A stretch of DNA of 64,000 nucleotides from Azospirillum oryzae (GTDB lineage: Bacteria > Pseudomonadota > Alphaproteobacteria > Azospirillales > Azospirillaceae): NCBI RefSeq assembly GCF_900177515.1, contig NZ_FXAK01000005.1, positions 667,001 through 731,000 on the forward strand, written 5' to 3'. A program made the translations under genes and the position numbers. Positions 63,459 to 64,000 of this stretch are shown here, piece after piece; within the stretch, counting starts at the first letter, position 1; the number at the start of each line of letters is the position of its first letter. Below the pieces are notes generated by a model that worked only from the letters and a program-made list of their open reading frames with translations, was not told where the DNA came from and did not search any database.

Positions 63459-64000
63459 CGGAGCGCGAGACCCGCAAAGCTTCACCGGGCTGGGTTCCGC
63501 CGATGGAACTGGACCTCGACCGCGCAGCACCCGTCCCGGCGGAGGAGGAAGCCGCCCTGCTGACCGGTTCCGGCGAACCGGCCGACCTGCTGCCGGCCCC
63601 GGCTACGCCGGTGCGGACAACGCGCCGGCTCGGCCGCTGGCTGTTCGGGGCGCTGGCGGCGCTGGTTCTGGTGGCGCTTGGCTTCGACACCGCCGACCTG
63701 CTGGCCCGCGCCTTCGCCACCAGCCTGGCCCTTGGCGTCCTGGTCGCCCTGCTCGCCGCCACCGCCGGCATTGCCGCAATCGCGATGCTGGTGACCGAAC
63801 TGCTGTCGCTTCGCCGCCTGCGCCGGATCGAGGAACTGCGGGCCGAGGCCGGCCGGCTGGAAGTCGACGCCCCCGGCGGCCGGGCCGACCGCTTTGCCGG
63901 ATCGCTGGTGGCGCTCTATGCCGACCGGCGGGAACTGGCCCCGGCGCTGGCCCGCGTGCGCGATCATGTCACCGACGCCCATGACGAGCATGAGGTGGTG
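63455..64000 (+). CDS. ycjF: YcjF-family membrane protein (DUF697), N-terminal part
   Basis: The first 182 residues of a YcjF/TIGR01620 protein, running off the window. Two membrane helices (LFGALAALVLVALGFDTADL and LALGVLVALLAATAGIAAIA) follow an acidic N-terminus. GTG at 63455 overlaps the ycjX stop (GTGA). Confidence 0.85.
   Translation, partial: MTERETRKASPGWVPPMELDLDRAAPVPAEEEAALLTGSGEPADLLPAPATPVRTTRRLGRWLFGALAALVLVALGFDTADLLARAFATSLALGVLVALLAATAGIAAIAMLVTELLSLRRLRRIEELRAEAGRLEVDAPGGRADRFAGSLVALYADRRELAPALARVRDHVTDAHDEHEVV

Overview
The window is GC-rich (about two-thirds G+C by eye) and densely coded. Its gene content fits a free-living or plant-associated alphaproteobacterium: denitrification genes (nor, nirK), a form II CO-dehydrogenase-type cluster, a kynurenine pathway, Kdp potassium transport and a Pel exopolysaccharide operon. 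This mix resembles Azospirillum and related Rhodospirillales. That is an inference from content; no rRNA or tRNA is present to confirm it.

Layout. 1-2.9 kb: the N-terminus of a periplasmic 5'-nucleotidase and a glutamine amidotransferase, then the 3' end of a leftward cox operon. The cox operon (10.29 kb down to 1.22 kb) runs coxS-coxL-coxM-coxD(MoxR)-coxE(vWA)-two XdhC halves-fused molybdopterin-binding/cytidylyltransferase, so the enzyme and its cofactor maturation genes sit together. Divergent from it at 10.6-15.7 kb are a TAXI-type TRAP transporter (binding protein, fused permease, DUF1850) and an NhaD/CitMHS-like antiporter. 15.9-25.7 kb holds an acyltransferase, a protein-repair methyltransferase fused to an erythromycin-esterase domain, an RND efflux pair with its divergent TetR regulator, and an HD-GYP protein. 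25.9-31.3 kb holds YchJ, YitT, an aromatic aminotransferase and a translationally coupled tryptophan-to-anthranilate operon (kynU-kynA-formamidase). 31.3-39.2 kb is the denitrification block: norE and two small membrane genes leftward, norCBQD-mog rightward, then nirK. 39.2-43.8 kb is kdpFABC plus a tiny upstream peptide gene. 44.1-61.8 kb is a single-domain response regulator followed by a Pel locus: epimerase (PelX-like), PelA split into a hydrolase and a deacetylase, PelB split into a TPR part and a barrel part, PelC, PelD with an RxxD c-di-GMP site, PelE, PelF, a low-GC intruder gene, PelG, and an ATGA-coupled periplasmic protein. The window ends in ycjX and the start of ycjF.

Regulation visible in the sequence. 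Three near-identical FNR/NnrR-type palindromes (TTGAC-N4-GTCAA) occur. One lies between norE and norC, one is upstream of nirK, and one is in a gene-free gap at 19.33 kb. Downstream of the third is a roughly 95-nt structured segment ending in a perfect 9-bp terminator hairpin with seven T residues. I read this as a candidate small RNA of the denitrification or low-oxygen regulon, the most novel single item here.

A dispersed palindromic repeat with CCCTCTCCCGGGG-like arms occurs seven times. Two copies lie at the pelA and pelB split points, where they provide the ribosome-binding sequence of the downstream half. A third copy forms the coded C-terminal tail of PelD.
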